DNA of 6,805 nucleotides, taken from the NCBI GenBank assembly GCA_031279915.1, contig JAITHO010000047.1, positions 1 to 6,805 on the forward strand, written 5' to 3'. Positions 6,642 through 6,805 of this stretch are shown here, in pieces; position 1 is the first letter of the stretch; each line of letters begins with the position of its first letter. The notes under the pieces were generated by a model that did no database searches, was not told the origin of the DNA, and worked only from the letters and a program-made list of their open reading frames with translations. This DNA is from Tannerellaceae bacterium. Its GTDB lineage: Bacteria; Bacteroidota; Bacteroidia; Bacteroidales; Tannerellaceae. The translations under genes were made by a program, and so were the position numbers.

Positions 6642-6679
6642 GAAGTCATTCTCTCGAACGCGGGAATGACTTCTTTTTT
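6642..6679 (+). terminator. Strong intrinsic terminator after lpxH
   Basis: A perfect 10-bp stem pairs gaagtcattc (6642-6651) with gaatgacttc (6664-6673) around a 12-base loop, followed directly by six T (6674-6679). It starts 30 bp after the lpxH stop and should end the dcp-DUF59-lpxH transcript. Confidence 0.85.
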
Positions 6680-6696
6680 GTTTGGTCCCACTTATA

Positions 6697-6804
6697 ATCC
6701 CCAAACGAACGAGAGCTTTGCGCAATGCAGTTATCGGCTCAGCCGCCTCTGTCGATCGTAACTTTTGAGAAATTCAACTTTTGCCTGCACTGATTTGTAA
6801 TCGA
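6697..6804 (-). repeat. Right copy of the degenerate dispersed repeat, inverted
   Basis: Read on the minus strand, this stretch gives tcgattacaaat (6804-6793), gataactgcattgc (6735-6722), gcaaagctctcg (6721-6710) and ttggggat (6704-6697). All four occur on the plus strand at 165-247, two exactly and two with one mismatch. On the left the order is tcgattacaaat, gcaaag-ctcg, ttggggat joined to gataactacattgc; on the right gataact-cattgc comes before gcaaag. No gene is seen in 6613-6805 and the repeat may run past the window. Confidence 0.55.
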
Positions 6805-6805
6805 A

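Overview
The window looks like chromosome of a Bacteroidales bacterium, most likely Porphyromonas or a close relative. The evidence is an Mfa1-type lipoprotein fimbrilin, a FabK-type enoyl reductase, a lipoprotein M3 dipeptidyl carboxypeptidase, start codons that mostly lack Shine-Dalgarno sequences, and a good match to the Bacteroidetes -7 promoter box (TAnnTTTG). The genus is an inference from family resemblance; no search was run.

Layout, all genes on the + strand. Positions 1-344 hold no gene: there are two copies of a 36-bp sequence at a 41-bp period at the very edge, then a stretch with short sequence modules that recur inverted at the right edge, and a perfect 12-bp palindrome. Positions 345-1907 encode an Mfa1-like fimbrilin precursor. 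A 107-aa acidic cytoplasmic protein of unknown function follows, with its ATG overlapping the fimbrilin stop (TGATG). Positions 2231-2379 are intergenic, with a long imperfect hairpin and a promoter. Positions 2380-3294 encode FabK (enoyl-ACP reductase II / nitronate monooxygenase fold), ended by a likely intrinsic terminator. Positions 3355-6612 form a tight three-gene run: dcp (M3 metallopeptidase lipoprotein), a MIP18/DUF59 Fe-S assembly factor, and lpxH (lipid A biosynthesis). A strong intrinsic terminator closes it. Positions 6613-6805 hold no gene.

The genes fall into two blocks. The fimbrilin and its coupled partner form a surface-structure locus with C- and A-ending codons. From fabK onward the genes are envelope and housekeeping functions (fatty acid elongation, peptide degradation, Fe-S assembly, lipid A synthesis) with many G- and T-ending codons, most marked in fabK and dcp. 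This switch without a change of gene orientation, together with the repeats at the edges, is the best hint of past rearrangement or acquisition. No clearly new system is visible. The most novel candidate is the fimbrilin plus its translationally coupled unknown protein.
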